Source of the DNA: Macondimonas sp045864775
GTDB lineage: Bacteria > Pseudomonadota > Gammaproteobacteria > UBA5335
Direction of reading: 5' to 3'
NCBI GenBank assembly: GCA_045864775.1
Contig: BTVR01000002.1
Coordinates: forward strand, 186,001-250,000
Length of the DNA: 64,000 bases
Shown here: piece by piece, positions 10,461-18,982 of the stretch
How positions within the stretch are numbered: position 1 is the first letter of the stretch
How the letters are laid out: every line of letters starts with the position of its first letter
Made by a program: the position numbers and the translations under genes
The notes under the pieces: generated by a model
Databases searched by the model: none
The model's input: only the letters and a program-made list of their open reading frames with translations
What the model was told of the DNA's origin: nothing

Positions 10461-11468
10461 TCAACCGGATGTTTGGCGAAGGCGCTCGGCGAAGGGCCGG
10501 GCGCGGCGCCAGATGCGCCAGCGATGGCCCGGTGCGAAACGATGGGCATGGCCCGCAAGCGGACGGAGATCCAGGTCCGCGCCGGCCAGATGCGTTTCCA
10601 GCGCGGTCGCGAGCGCGCCTTCCAGATCCAGCAGCGCGGCCAGCCAGGCTTCGCGGTCGCCCCAAAGGGCGGGCCGCAGCAGCGCGTCGATGACCCACAG
10701 GCTACGAAGCGCCGGCGCCGATGGGTCGCGAGCAGACCAATCGGCGCACCAATCCGCGCCGCTTGCGAAGGCCAGGCCTCGGCCCATTGCGTCGCCCCCC
10801 ACGATGAGACCGAATGGTGCGCGGCAGTCCGTAGGCAGCGGGCCTTCCCCCCACAGCCACAGGCTGTTGACCGGCAGTTGACCCAGGCGCTCGCGGGCGG
10901 CATTGACCGGATGGTCGTGCAGCAGCATCTGCAGTTCGGTCAGGAGCCCCTTGAAGCGCGTGGCGTCTCTCCCGCGGGGCGCCCAGAGCGCGGTGCCCAG
11001 CGCCAGACCGTCACTCAGCGGCTGGTTGGTGAGATCAACCGCAGCGGGCAAATGCAGATACCAGCGGCCGGGCGTGGGCGCTTCCAGAGCCATGCCATCG
11101 GGCTGAAGCAGGGTGTTCAGACTCGCCAGCAACTCGGCGCTTTCCTCGGCATCGAGATCCATGCGCGCCTGATCGAAGTGCACATGATGCTGGGTGCCGG
11201 CCTGCAGATGCAGGGGATCGGCCCGCAATACCGGCCCCGCGGGCGGCGCGCCGGTATCGCCCCAGCACGAAAGCGCCGCCCAAGGCGGCGGATCCGCCTC
11301 GGAAAAAAACCCGCGCAGCAGCGCGCGTTCGAAAACCGTTTCCGGATCGGGAGTGGCGCTGGCCCGTGCGACGAGGCGATCCAGTGTCGGCGTCGGCGGG
11401 AAATCGCCGACATCGCGGGGCGGCTCGGCCAGCCCCGGCACCAGCAGGGTGACCGAGCGACGCGCCAT
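10461..11468 (-). CDS. Uncharacterised protein downstream of thrC (phosphoglycerate mutase-like family, tentative)
   Basis: Encodes 335 aa. It begins six bases after the thrC stop and so belongs to the hom-thrC unit. The N-terminus MARRSVTLLVPGLAEPP has a beta-strand then a glycine turn, and the protein is rich in Trp and Leu with short His/Asp motifs (HLQAGTQHHVHFDQA, LHDHPVN). Similar proteins next to thrC in other beta- and gammaproteobacteria are often labelled cofactor-independent phosphoglycerate mutase or its regulatory protein, but I see no phosphoserine or metal-binding signature to support catalysis. There is no signal peptide and no membrane segment. Treat the function as unknown; the operon context suggests a link to threonine synthesis or central metabolism. 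Confidence 0.6.
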   Translation of the reverse strand: MARRSVTLLVPGLAEPPRDVGDFPPTPTLDRLVARASATPDPETVFERALLRGFFSEADPPPWAALSCWGDTGAPPAGPVLRADPLHLQAGTQHHVHFDQARMDLDAEESAELLASLNTLLQPDGMALEAPTPGRWYLHLPAAVDLTNQPLSDGLALGTALWAPRGRDATRFKGLLTELQMLLHDHPVNAARERLGQLPVNSLWLWGEGPLPTDCRAPFGLIVGGDAMGRGLAFASGADWCADWSARDPSAPALRSLWVIDALLRPALWGDREAWLAALLDLEGALATALETHLAGADLDLRPLAGHAHRFAPGHRWRIWRRARPFAERLRQTSG

Positions 11469-11474
11469 GCGTGA

Positions 11475-12599
11475 TCAGCCCAGGTGCGGCATCAGCGCCT
11501 GTTCCACGGCCAGCCGCTCGGCCGCCACCCGCACCACCGGTCCCTGCATGCGCGCAATCGCGAGGTCTGGATCCTTGAGGCCGTGGCCGGTGAGGGTGCA
11601 GACGATGGTGCTGCCGCGGGGGATGCGGCCGGCCCGGATGTCGGTCAATGCGCCGGCCAGCGACACGGCCGAGGCCGGTTCGCAGAACACGCCCTCGCGT
11701 CGGGCCAGATATTTCTGCGTCTCCACGATCTCATCGTCGGAGAAGGCCGCGAACCAGCCGCCCGATTCCTGCTGCGCGGCCAGCGCGCCGGTCCAGCTCT
11801 GTGGATTGCCGATGCGGATCGCCGTAGCGACGGTTTCGGGATGCTCGACCGGCCCGCCCTTGAGGAAGGGCGCAGCGCCGGCTGCCTGATAGCCCAGCAT
11901 GCGGGGGCGCGCGCTGATGACCGGCTCGCCTTCGCCCCGATTGCCGGCGACAGGGGTCGTCGCGCCGCTCGCGGTGGCCAGCTCCGAATAGCCCATCCAG
12001 TAGGCCGTGATGTTGCCGGCGTTGCCGACCGGCAGGCAGTGGTAGTCGGGCGCGCGCCCGAGGGCCTCGACGATTTCGAAGGCAGCGGTCTTCTGGCCCT
12101 GCAGACGGAAGGGATTGATGGAGTTGACGATGGTGATGGGTGCCTGGGCGGCGACCTCCCGCACCAGGCGCATGCCGTCGTCGAAATTGCCCTGGATCTG
12201 CAGCACCACCGCGCCGTGGGCCATGGCCTGGGCCAGTTTGCCCAGTGCGATCTTGCCCTCGGGAATGAGCACGAAGGCGGTCAGGCCGGCGCGGGCGGCA
12301 TAGGCAGCTGCCGAGGCCGAGGTGTTGCCGGTGGAGGCGCAGATGATGGCGCGACTGCCTTCGGCCACGGCCTGGGTCACGGCCACCGTCATGCCGCGGT
12401 CCTTGAACGAGCCGGTGGGATTGAGTCCCTCGAACTTGGCATAGATCGCCAGGTCGCCGCCCAGGTCGCGCTCGACGTTGGCGAGCCGAATCAAGGGCGT
12501 CTGCCCTTCGCACAGGCTCACCGCCGGCACATCCGCCGGCAGCGGCAGCCGGTCGCGGTATTTGTCGATCAATCCGGTGTAGAGCGAAGCGGGCGCCAT
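11475..12599 (-). CDS. thrC: Threonine synthase
   Basis: Encodes 374 aa. A fold-type II PLP enzyme that turns O-phospho-homoserine into threonine. The PLP lysine sits in PTGSFKDRGM, the substrate loop reads CASTGNTSASAAAYAARAG, and the phosphate-binding PVGNAGNITAYWMGY follows. The length fits the short bacterial form that works without an extra N-terminal domain. It starts 27 bp after the hom stop codon on the same strand, giving the order alaC-hom-thrC-unknown in one probable transcription unit. Confidence 0.97.
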   Translation of the reverse strand: MAPASLYTGLIDKYRDRLPLPADVPAVSLCEGQTPLIRLANVERDLGGDLAIYAKFEGLNPTGSFKDRGMTVAVTQAVAEGSRAIICASTGNTSASAAAYAARAGLTAFVLIPEGKIALGKLAQAMAHGAVVLQIQGNFDDGMRLVREVAAQAPITIVNSINPFRLQGQKTAAFEIVEALGRAPDYHCLPVGNAGNITAYWMGYSELATASGATTPVAGNRGEGEPVISARPRMLGYQAAGAAPFLKGGPVEHPETVATAIRIGNPQSWTGALAAQQESGGWFAAFSDDEIVETQKYLARREGVFCEPASAVSLAGALTDIRAGRIPRGSTIVCTLTGHGLKDPDLAIARMQGPVVRVAAERLAVEQALMPHLG

Positions 12600-12626
12600 G
12601 GCGATCTCGTGTTCAAAAAGGGGAGG

Positions 12627-13943
12627 TTAGCACGCGCCGTCGGTGTGGACCCGGATCCGCGTGATGGGGCCGCGCACGCTGGGCAGTTGCGCGATCGCGT
12701 CGAGCGCCTCATCCATGGCGCGCTCCCATACCCTGTGGGTGAGCAGGATGATGGGCATGGTATCCGGGCGGGCGGGGTCCGGGCGCTGAAGCATGGCCTC
12801 GATGCTGATCGCGTGCTCGGCAAGGATGCGGGTGATGTCCGCCATGACGCCGGGATGATCCTCGACGCCGAGGCGCAGGTAATAGGCCGAATGGATGGCC
12901 GCCAGCGGGCGCACCGGCAGATCGGTCACGGCGCCCGGCCGCACGCCCAGATAAGGTACCCGGTGGTCGGGATCGGCCGACAGCAGGCGCAGGACGTCGA
13001 CCACGTCGGCTACGACGGAGGACGCGGTGGGCAGGGCGCCGGCGCCCGCGCCATACAGCAAGGACTCGCCGACGGCGTCGCCTTCCACCAGGATGGCGTT
13101 CATGACCCCATCGACGCGGGCGAGCAGGTGGCGCTGCGGGATCAGGGTGGGATGCACCCGCAGTTCGACCGCGTCCGCGTCCCGGCGCGCGATGGCCAGA
13201 TGCTTGATGCTGTAGCCGAGCGTATCGGCGTAGTGAATGTCCTCGGCGCCGATGGCGTCGATGCCCTCGATGGCCACATGGGGAAAGCTCAGCGGCGTGC
13301 CGAAGGCGATCGCGGCGAGGATGGCCAGCTTGTGGGCCGCATCGATGCCGCCGACGTCGAAGCTGGGGTCGGCCTCGGCATAACCCAGTGCCTGGGCCTC
13401 GGCCAGGGCCGCGCCGAAATCCAGCCCGCGGTCGCGCATCTCGGTCAGGATGTAGTTGGTGGTGCCGTTGACGATGCCGGCAACCGAGCGGATGTCGTTG
13501 CCCGCGAGCGCCTCGCGGATCGTCTTGATGATGGGGATGCCCCCCCCGACGGCCGCTTCGAACGCGACGATGACGCCGTGTTTCTCGGCAGCGGCGAAGA
13601 TCTCGTTGCCGTGCTGGGCGATCAGCGCCTTGTTGGCGGTGATGACGTGCTTGCCGCCGGCGATGGCGCGCAGGACCCACTCGCGGGCGGGTTCGCAGCC
13701 GCCCATGAGTTCGGCCACGATGTGGATGGACGCATCGTTCAGGATGTCGTCGATGGAGGTGGTGATCGCGACGCCTTCGGCCGCGGCAGGACGCGCCTTG
13801 GCCGGGTCGCGCACCAGCGCGCGGCGCACCTGCACCCGCCGGCCGGTGCGCCGTTCGATGGCGTCGGCATGGCGCCCAAGGATCTGCAAGGTGCCGCCCC
13901 CGACCGTGCCGAGCCCCAGCAGCGCGATGTTGACCGTTTCCAT
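12627..13943 (-). CDS. hom: Homoserine dehydrogenase
   Basis: Encodes 438 aa from the ATG at 13941-13943 (METVNIALLGLGTVG). It reduces aspartate-semialdehyde to homoserine with NAD(P)H. The Rossmann motif GLGTVGGG is at the N-terminus. The catalytic-domain signature GGGIPIIKTIREAL and GIVNGTTNYIL follow, then a C-terminal ACT domain (about residues 350-430), beginning YYLRLGVEDHPGVMADIT, which usually gives feedback control by threonine. This is the monofunctional form, not fused to aspartokinase. It lies 11 bp after the alaC stop codon. Confidence 0.97.
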   Translation of the reverse strand: METVNIALLGLGTVGGGTLQILGRHADAIERRTGRRVQVRRALVRDPAKARPAAAEGVAITTSIDDILNDASIHIVAELMGGCEPAREWVLRAIAGGKHVITANKALIAQHGNEIFAAAEKHGVIVAFEAAVGGGIPIIKTIREALAGNDIRSVAGIVNGTTNYILTEMRDRGLDFGAALAEAQALGYAEADPSFDVGGIDAAHKLAILAAIAFGTPLSFPHVAIEGIDAIGAEDIHYADTLGYSIKHLAIARRDADAVELRVHPTLIPQRHLLARVDGVMNAILVEGDAVGESLLYGAGAGALPTASSVVADVVDVLRLLSADPDHRVPYLGVRPGAVTDLPVRPLAAIHSAYYLRLGVEDHPGVMADITRILAEHAISIEAMLQRPDPARPDTMPIILLTHRVWERAMDEALDAIAQLPSVRGPITRIRVHTDGAC

Positions 13944-13954
13944 GGGCGCGCTCC

Positions 13955-15151
13955 TCAGGGTGATGTGGCCGACGAGGTGGTTCGGAACAGACGGCGCATT
14001 TCCCGCACGGCCTGGCGGGTGCGGTGTTCGTTTTCGATCAGGCCGAAGCGCACATGATCGTCGCCATACTCGCCAAAGCCGATGCCCGGCGATACCGCCA
14101 CCTTGGCCTCGGTGAGCAGCAGCTTGCTGAATTCGATCGAGCCCATGTCCCGGTAGCGTTCGGGGATGCGCGCCCAGACGAACATCGTGCCGCGCGGTTT
14201 TTCCACCTCCCAGCCCAGACGGTTCAGTCCTTCGCACAGAACGTCGCGCCGGATCTCGTAGGTGCGCCGGATCTCTTCCACGCAGTCCTGCGGGCCCTCC
14301 AGCGCGCTGATGGCGGCGACCTGGATGGGCGTGAAGATGCCGTAGTCGAGATAGGACTTCATCTTGGCCAGCGCCGCCACCAGGGTCGGGTTGCCGCACA
14401 TGAAGCCGACGCGCCAGCCCGGCATGTTGTAGCTCTTGGACAGGGTGTAGAACTCCACCGCCACATCCTTGGCGCCTGGCACCTGCAGGATGGACGGCGC
14501 GACGTAGCCGTCGAAGACGAGATCGGCGTAGGCGAGGTCGTGGATCACCCAGATCTGGTGCTCGCGCGCGATGGCGACCACTTTCTCGAAGAAATCGAGC
14601 TCCACGCATTGCGCGGTCGGGTTGCCCGGGAAGTTGAGCACCAGCATCTTGGGCTTGGGCCAGGAATTGCGGATCGCCTGGTCGAGCTCGGCAAAGAAAT
14701 CGATGCCCGGTACCAGCGGCACGTGACGGATGTCGGCGCCGGCGATGACGAAGCCGTAGGGATGGATGGGATAGGCCGGGTTGGGCACGAGCACCGAATC
14801 GCCGGGGCCGACCGTGGCGAGCGCAAGGTGCGCCAGGCCTTCCTTGGAGCCGATGGTGACGATGACCTCGTCCTGCGGATCCAGATGCACGTCGTAGCGG
14901 CGCTGATACCAGTTGGCCATCGCGCGGCGCAGGCGCGGAATGCCGCGCGACTGCGAATAGCGGTGGGTGTCGCCGCGCTGCACGGCTTCCACGAGCTTGT
15001 CGACGATGTGCTGCGGCGTGGGTTGGTCGGGATTGCCCATGCCGAAGTCGATGATATCCTCGCCCCTCGCGCGCGCGGCGTTTTTCAGTTCCGTCACGAT
15101 GGCGAAAACGTAGGGCGGCAGCCGTTGGATGCGGGGGAAGTCTTCGATCAC
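13955..15151 (-). CDS. alaC: Alanine-synthesising aminotransferase of the AlaC type
   Basis: Encodes 398 aa. A class I/II PLP aminotransferase. The PLP lysine lies in YTLSKSYNMPGWRVGF, a sequence typical of the AlaC (YfdZ) group that makes alanine from pyruvate with glutamate. Other family marks are DFGMGNPDQPTP near the N-terminus, NFPGNPTAQ and the C-terminal substrate arginine in DHVRFGLIENE. It is the first gene of the alaC-hom-thrC run. Earlier annotations often call such genes aspartate or methionine aminotransferase; AlaC is the best match from the motifs. Confidence 0.88.
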   Translation of the reverse strand: MIEDFPRIQRLPPYVFAIVTELKNAARARGEDIIDFGMGNPDQPTPQHIVDKLVEAVQRGDTHRYSQSRGIPRLRRAMANWYQRRYDVHLDPQDEVIVTIGSKEGLAHLALATVGPGDSVLVPNPAYPIHPYGFVIAGADIRHVPLVPGIDFFAELDQAIRNSWPKPKMLVLNFPGNPTAQCVELDFFEKVVAIAREHQIWVIHDLAYADLVFDGYVAPSILQVPGAKDVAVEFYTLSKSYNMPGWRVGFMCGNPTLVAALAKMKSYLDYGIFTPIQVAAISALEGPQDCVEEIRRTYEIRRDVLCEGLNRLGWEVEKPRGTMFVWARIPERYRDMGSIEFSKLLLTEAKVAVSPGIGFGEYGDDHVRFGLIENEHRTRQAVREMRRLFRTTSSATSP

Positions 15152-15262
15152 TGGGGTGGTCCACCTGGCGCCCGGGCGCTGGCCGCAGGCGATTTTGTAA
15201 AATCGTCAAACGTAAAGATCGCGCATCGCGCTGTCAATCGCCAGCCGTGCGAGGAGAAGCTC

Positions 15263-15637
15263 ATGAAGCTGCATCGGGACAATCCCTATACCCAGAACCG
15301 CATTCGCGGATACGGCCCCGGCGAGATCCGCATCAACGACACGAGCCATCGCCAGAGTCTGATCGTCGGTCCGCAGATCGTGGATCTAGCGGATTTGCCG
15401 GCCGATGTTGCGGCGCTCGAGTCACGTCATCTCGACCGGGTACTGGCGCTCGCGCCGGAGATCATCCTGTTGGGGACTGGGTCTAGACTGGTGTTTCCGC
15501 CGCGCGAACTTATGCTCAGGGTGCAGGCGCGCGGCGTGGGGATGGAAGTCATGGATACCGGCGCGGCCTGTCGGACCTTCAATGTCCTTCTGGCCGAGGA
15601 CCGGGTGGTGGTGGCCTTGCTGTTGCTCGGCGATTGA
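15263..15637 (+). CDS. Mth938/NDUFAF3-like domain protein (DUF498)
   Basis: Encodes 124 aa from ATG 15263, preceded by GAGGAG. The conserved core GYGPGEIRIND, SLIVGPQIV, EIILLGTGSR and the C-terminal GVGMEVMDTGAACRTFNVLLAEDRVVVALLL match the small beta-rich DUF498 family. Relatives include human NDUFAF3, which helps assemble respiratory complex I; the bacterial role is not settled. It stands alone, divergent from alaC and convergent with cbpM, with 22 bp to the cbpM stop. Confidence 0.88.
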   Translation: MKLHRDNPYTQNRIRGYGPGEIRINDTSHRQSLIVGPQIVDLADLPADVAALESRHLDRVLALAPEIILLGTGSRLVFPPRELMLRVQARGVGMEVMDTGAACRTFNVLLAEDRVVVALLLLGD

Positions 15638-15659
15638 CCGCCGCGCGGTGGCGCTGCGT

Positions 15660-15968
15660 TTACGCGAGCCCGGCACCGCCCAGCCGCGCGCGCAGCCGAT
15701 CCAATTCCTCGAGCAGGTCGGCCACCAAGGCGGCCAGTTCCGGCTCGGCATCGAAATCACGCTCGATCTGGCGCATGCGGCGCACCCGGGCCAGCGCCGC
15801 CGGCGTCAGCCGCCACTCGTCCCCGGCCGGCTGGGCATCCGCCACCAAGCCGCGTTCGAGGTTTGCCACCAGCCAGTTGCGCTCGACGCGGCAGATCACG
15901 GCCACCTGCTCGAGGCTCAGCCCTTCCAGCGCCAGCAGATCGTCCCCCGGGATGTTCTGGTCCGCCAT
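15660..15968 (-). CDS. cbpM: Chaperone modulator CbpM
   Basis: Encodes 102 aa. A MerR-like winged-helix followed by a helical tail; SLEQVAVICRVERNWLVANLERGLV is the helix-turn-helix-like part, and a Leu/Arg-rich helix closes the protein. CbpM binds the J-domain of CbpA and inhibits it. Its gene starts three bases after the cbpA stop, the usual arrangement. Slightly divergent in sequence, so the call leans on context as well. Confidence 0.88.
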   Translation of the reverse strand: MADQNIPGDDLLALEGLSLEQVAVICRVERNWLVANLERGLVADAQPAGDEWRLTPAALARVRRMRQIERDFDAEPELAALVADLLEELDRLRARLGGAGLA

Positions 15969-15971
15969 GAC

Positions 15972-16901
15972 TCAGCTCCTCTGCCGCGGATCGAAGGGAA
16001 GTTCCCGCGCCATGGTTTCGTACAGCTCGCGGGCGCGCGGCGTATCGGCGGGCGGCGTCACGATGCGGATGTCGAGCAACAGATCGCCCGGCGGATCGCC
16101 GGGCAGTCCCTTGCCGCGCACCCGGAGCTGCCGACCGGTTTGCGCGCCGGCGGGGATGCGCATCTTGATCGATCCGGACGGCAGGTCGACGGGGATGAGG
16201 GCACCCAGCGCGGCTTCCCAGGGCGTCACCGGCAAATCCGTATGCAGATCGCGGCCGTCGATGCGAAACCGCGGGTGGGGCCTAAATTGCACTTCCAGCA
16301 ACAGGTCTCCGGCCGGCGCGCCCCCCAGGCCCGGCTCGCCCTGACCGGCCAGACGGATCATCTGTCCATCGCGCACCCCTTTCGGAATCCTGACGCTCAG
16401 GTTGCGGGTCTCGAAGCGGCTCCGGCCTTGTGCATCGAGTTTGGGCACCCGCAGCGCGATCTCCCGGGTGGCGCCGGTGAAGCTGTCCTCGAGATCCAGC
16501 AAGACCTTGGCATGATGGTCCTGGCCACGGGCGTGGCCCCCGCGACCCTGGCGCCCGCCCATGCGTCCGAACATCTCCGCGAAGAAATCCGAAAAGTCAG
16601 CCGTTTCGCGGGCGTTGAAGCCGTCGCCCGAAAATTCGAAACCGGCATCCCAGCCCGGCGGTGGCCGGAATTCCTGTCCGGCTTGGGCATTGGCGCCCAA
16701 CTGGTCGTAGGCGGCGCGTCTTTCCGCGTCGGACAGCACCGCATAGGCCTCGTTGATCTCCTTCATGCGCGCTTCCGCGTCGGCTTCCTTGGAGATGTCC
16801 GGGTGGTACTTGCGCGCCAGCTTGCGAAAGGCGCTCTTTATGTCGGCTGCCGGCGCATCCCGCGGCACGCCGAGAACGCGGTAGTAATCCTGGTATTGCA
16901 T
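15972..16901 (-). CDS. cbpA: DnaJ-class co-chaperone CbpA
   Basis: Encodes 309 aa. The N-terminal J-domain contains KYHPDIS, the HPD tripeptide that stimulates the DnaK ATPase, followed by a Gly/Phe-rich linker (residues about 80-115) and a DnaJ C-terminal substrate-binding region with VRIPKGVRDGQMIRLAGQGEPG. The Cys-rich zinc fingers of DnaJ are missing, as expected for CbpA. It works with DnaK/GrpE in the cytoplasm and can bind DNA. It is transcribed from a predicted heat-shock promoter that is divergent from that of the Hsp20 genes. Confidence 0.94.
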   Translation of the reverse strand: MQYQDYYRVLGVPRDAPAADIKSAFRKLARKYHPDISKEADAEARMKEINEAYAVLSDAERRAAYDQLGANAQAGQEFRPPPGWDAGFEFSGDGFNARETADFSDFFAEMFGRMGGRQGRGGHARGQDHHAKVLLDLEDSFTGATREIALRVPKLDAQGRSRFETRNLSVRIPKGVRDGQMIRLAGQGEPGLGGAPAGDLLLEVQFRPHPRFRIDGRDLHTDLPVTPWEAALGALIPVDLPSGSIKMRIPAGAQTGRQLRVRGKGLPGDPPGDLLLDIRIVTPPADTPRARELYETMARELPFDPRQRS

Positions 16902-16929
16902 GCATCGGCTCCAAGCAGTCCGTGAGGGG

Positions 16930-16957
16930 ATGTGGGGTCTGCGCTCGACATTTCAAG
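16930..16957 (-). promoter_or_regulatory. Predicted sigma-32 promoter for cbpA-cbpM
   Basis: Read on the minus strand: -35 CTTGAAA (16957-16951), a 13-bp spacer, then CCCCACAT (16937-16930), seven of eight bases of the sigma-32 -10 consensus CCCCATNT. The -10 ends about 29 bp before the cbpA ATG. The -35 is one half of the palindrome TTTCAAGCGCTTGAAA. Confidence 0.75.
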
Positions 16958-16959
16958 CG

Positions 16960-16988
16960 CTTGAAACGGGGCAATCAGAACCCATCTT
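16960..16988 (+). promoter_or_regulatory. Predicted sigma-32 promoter for the Hsp20 pair
   Basis: Read on the plus strand: -35 CTTGAAA (16960-16966), a 14-bp spacer, then CCCATCTT (16981-16988), matching the heat-shock -10 CCCCATNT in seven of eight positions when read from 16980. It lies about 53 bp before the first Hsp20 start. The -35 is the other half of the palindrome shared with the cbpA promoter. Confidence 0.78.
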
Positions 16989-17041
16989 GCCTGATGAAGC
17001 GGCCGCTCGTGCCCGGGCCGCCATCGATGAGGAGATGAACC

Positions 17042-17473
17042 ATGATCTATCGCAGCCTGTTCCCACGCGATCTGCTCGCCGAATTTGCGCGGCTGCAGAA
17101 CGAACTCGACCGCACGAGCGGATTTTCCCCCAGCATCCGCGGCGGCGGCCAGCACTATCCTGCCATGAACGTGGGCAGTACCCCGACCGCCGTTGAGATC
17201 TACGCCTTCGTGCCCGGCATGCATCCCGACCAACTGGAGGTGCAGATCGAAAAAGGCGTGCTCACGCTGAGCGGGGAACGAACGGAAGAATCTGGAGAGG
17301 CGCAGGCCATGACCCACGTCGCGGAGCGGTTTGCCGGCCGGTTCCGACGCGTCGTCAGCCTGCCGGACGACGTGGACGCCAGCGCGGTCACGGCCCAATA
17401 CCGCGACGGCGTGCTGCATGTGCGGGTGCCCCGGCGAGAGTCCGCGCAACCCCGCCGCATCACCATTCAATGA
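17042..17473 (+). CDS. Small heat-shock protein (Hsp20/alpha-crystallin)
   Basis: Encodes 143 aa from ATG 17042, behind GAGGAG. The alpha-crystallin domain covers about residues 45-140: PTAVEIYAFVPGMHPDQLEVQIEKGVLTLSGER in the middle, and the A-x-x-x-n-G-V-L signature as AQYRDGVLHVRVPR. It binds unfolding proteins as an ATP-independent holdase in the cytoplasm. The C-terminal I-x-I-like motif is RRITIQ. Its stop codon overlaps a possible upstream start of the second Hsp20 gene, and both follow one sigma-32-type promoter. Confidence 0.93.
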   Translation: MIYRSLFPRDLLAEFARLQNELDRTSGFSPSIRGGGQHYPAMNVGSTPTAVEIYAFVPGMHPDQLEVQIEKGVLTLSGERTEESGEAQAMTHVAERFAGRFRRVVSLPDDVDASAVTAQYRDGVLHVRVPRRESAQPRRITIQ

Positions 17474-17490
17474 GTGTGGAGGAGCCTGCC

Positions 17491-17871
17491 ATGAACGATC
17501 AGATCGCAAATCTGCAGACGCCGGGACCGGCGCAGGAAGAACCTGCCCTGCGGCCCGCTGTGGACGTCATCGAAGATGCCGGCGGCATCACGCTGCTGGC
17601 CGACTTGCCCGGCGTGTCCAAGGAAGCGCTGGATATCCGGGTCGATGGCGATACCCTGACGCTGGAAGCGCAGATCAATCTGCCGTTGCCCGAGGGGATG
17701 GCGCCGCATCACGTCGAAGTGGAGTTGCCACGCTATCGGCGCCGGTTCGGATTGTCCAAGGAACTGGACGCCGAACAGATCACGGCCGAGCTGACCCACG
17801 GGGTGCTGAAGCTGCGCATTCCCAAGGCCGAGCATGCGCAACCGCGCAAGATCGCCGTCGCCGTCGGCTGA
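17491..17871 (+). CDS. Second small heat-shock protein (Hsp20)
   Basis: Encodes 126 aa when started at ATG 17491, which has GGAGGA eight bases upstream. An in-frame ATG at 17470 overlaps the stop of the preceding gene and would add seven residues. The alpha-crystallin domain includes DVIEDAGGITLLADLPGVSKEALDIRVDG (split here only for reading), the ELTHGVLKLRIPKAE signature and a C-terminal RKIAVAVG. It differs clearly from the first copy, with a shorter N-terminal arm, so the two may form mixed oligomers. Confidence 0.92.
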   Translation: MNDQIANLQTPGPAQEEPALRPAVDVIEDAGGITLLADLPGVSKEALDIRVDGDTLTLEAQINLPLPEGMAPHHVEVELPRYRRRFGLSKELDAEQITAELTHGVLKLRIPKAEHAQPRKIAVAVG

Positions 17872-17878
17872 ACGCATC

Positions 17879-17907
17879 GCGGGGCGGTGGCGTGTCCGCC
17901 GCCCCGC
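17879..17907. terminator. Hairpin between convergent Hsp20 and rpoS genes
   Basis: GCGGGGCGG (17879-17887) pairs with CCGCCCCGC (17899-17907) around an 11-base loop. It sits between the stop codons of the convergent second Hsp20 gene and rpoS. There is no clear T-run on either side, so strength is uncertain. Confidence 0.5.
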
Positions 17908-17918
17908 CACCTCGCATC

Positions 17919-18920
17919 TCAGCCGAACAGCGTCTCGCCGCTCAGTCCCTCGCTTTCCACGATGCGGCGCAGATGCCCGAGCGCCTCGACCTGAATCTGG
18001 CGCACGCGTTCACGGGTGAGGCCGATGTCCTTGCCCACCTGCTCCAGTGTGGCGCGTTCGTGGCCGTTCAGCCCGAAGCGCCGCTCCAGTACCTCCCGCT
18101 GCTTGGCGGACAAGCGGGCCAGCCAACCCTTGAGGCCGCGCTGCAGATCCGTGTCCTGCACGCTTGCCGCCGGGTCGGTGCCGTTTTCGTCGGGCAGCGC
18201 GTCCAGCGGGGAGCGTTCGTCGGTGCTGCCAAAGTAGCCGCTCACGGTGGTGCGTTCATTGAGCCCCAGCAGGCGTTCCACTTCCTGTGCCGGGCATTCC
18301 ATTTCGCGCGCGATTTCGTCGATGGAGGCCGCGCGTTGGCTGGATTGGCTCAACTGGCGGCCGGTGCGCAGATAGCCGTTAATGCGCTTGATGACGTGGA
18401 TGGGCAGGCGGACGGTGCGCGTCTGGTTCATGAGCGCCCGTTCGATGGTCTGGCGGATCCACCAGGTGGCATAGGTGGAAAAGCGGTAGCCGAGTTCCGG
18501 ATTGAACTTGCCCACTGCGTGGATGAGTCCCAGGTTGCCCTCCTCGATGAGATCGAGCAGCGGCAGGCCGCGATTGAGGTAACGCCGGGCGATCTTGACG
18601 ACCAGGCGCAGGTTGCTCTCGATCATGCGTGCCCGGGAGCGGGCGCAGCCTTGCTGGGCCTTGCGGGTGTAGAAGATTTCTTCTTCTGCGGTGAGCAGCG
18701 GCGAGTGGCCGATTTCGTTCAGGTAGAGCCGCGTGAGGTCGAGCGCGGGGCCGTCGTCGGCTTCCCAGGTCTCGGGCGCGCTGACGCCATCCTCTGCGGT
18801 TTGGGGCGGTGCGAGGGCGGGTGGTTCGTCCTCATCGTCGGGCGAGTCCGCATCCGCAGACGCATAGGCAAGGATATCGGCTTCTGGCCAATGGGTTACG
18901 GGGGTCTCGACGTCATCCAT
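17919..18920 (-). CDS. rpoS: RNA polymerase sigma factor RpoS
   Basis: Encodes 333 aa from ATG 18918-18920, close to the 330 aa of E. coli RpoS, with GAGGA upstream. An acidic N-terminal region (residues 1-50) precedes sigma region 1.2 (LTRLYLNEIGHSPLLTAEEE), region 2.1-2.2 with ESNLRLVVKIARRYLNRGL, region 2.4 with FSTYATWWIRQTIERAL, region 3, and the region 4.2 helix-turn-helix LTRERVRQIQVEAL. It directs stationary-phase and stress transcription. The upstream nlpD, yqaA, pcm and surE genes on the same strand form the classical rpoS cluster; in enteric bacteria the main rpoS promoter lies inside nlpD. Confidence 0.97.
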   Translation of the reverse strand: MDDVETPVTHWPEADILAYASADADSPDDEDEPPALAPPQTAEDGVSAPETWEADDGPALDLTRLYLNEIGHSPLLTAEEEIFYTRKAQQGCARSRARMIESNLRLVVKIARRYLNRGLPLLDLIEEGNLGLIHAVGKFNPELGYRFSTYATWWIRQTIERALMNQTRTVRLPIHVIKRINGYLRTGRQLSQSSQRAASIDEIAREMECPAQEVERLLGLNERTTVSGYFGSTDERSPLDALPDENGTDPAASVQDTDLQRGLKGWLARLSAKQREVLERRFGLNGHERATLEQVGKDIGLTRERVRQIQVEALGHLRRIVESEGLSGETLFG

Positions 18921-18982
18921 GATCGTCCTCCTCGGCTCCTGGTTTCGCAACCCGAGGCGCAAAGGAGGATATCGCTGAAGGG

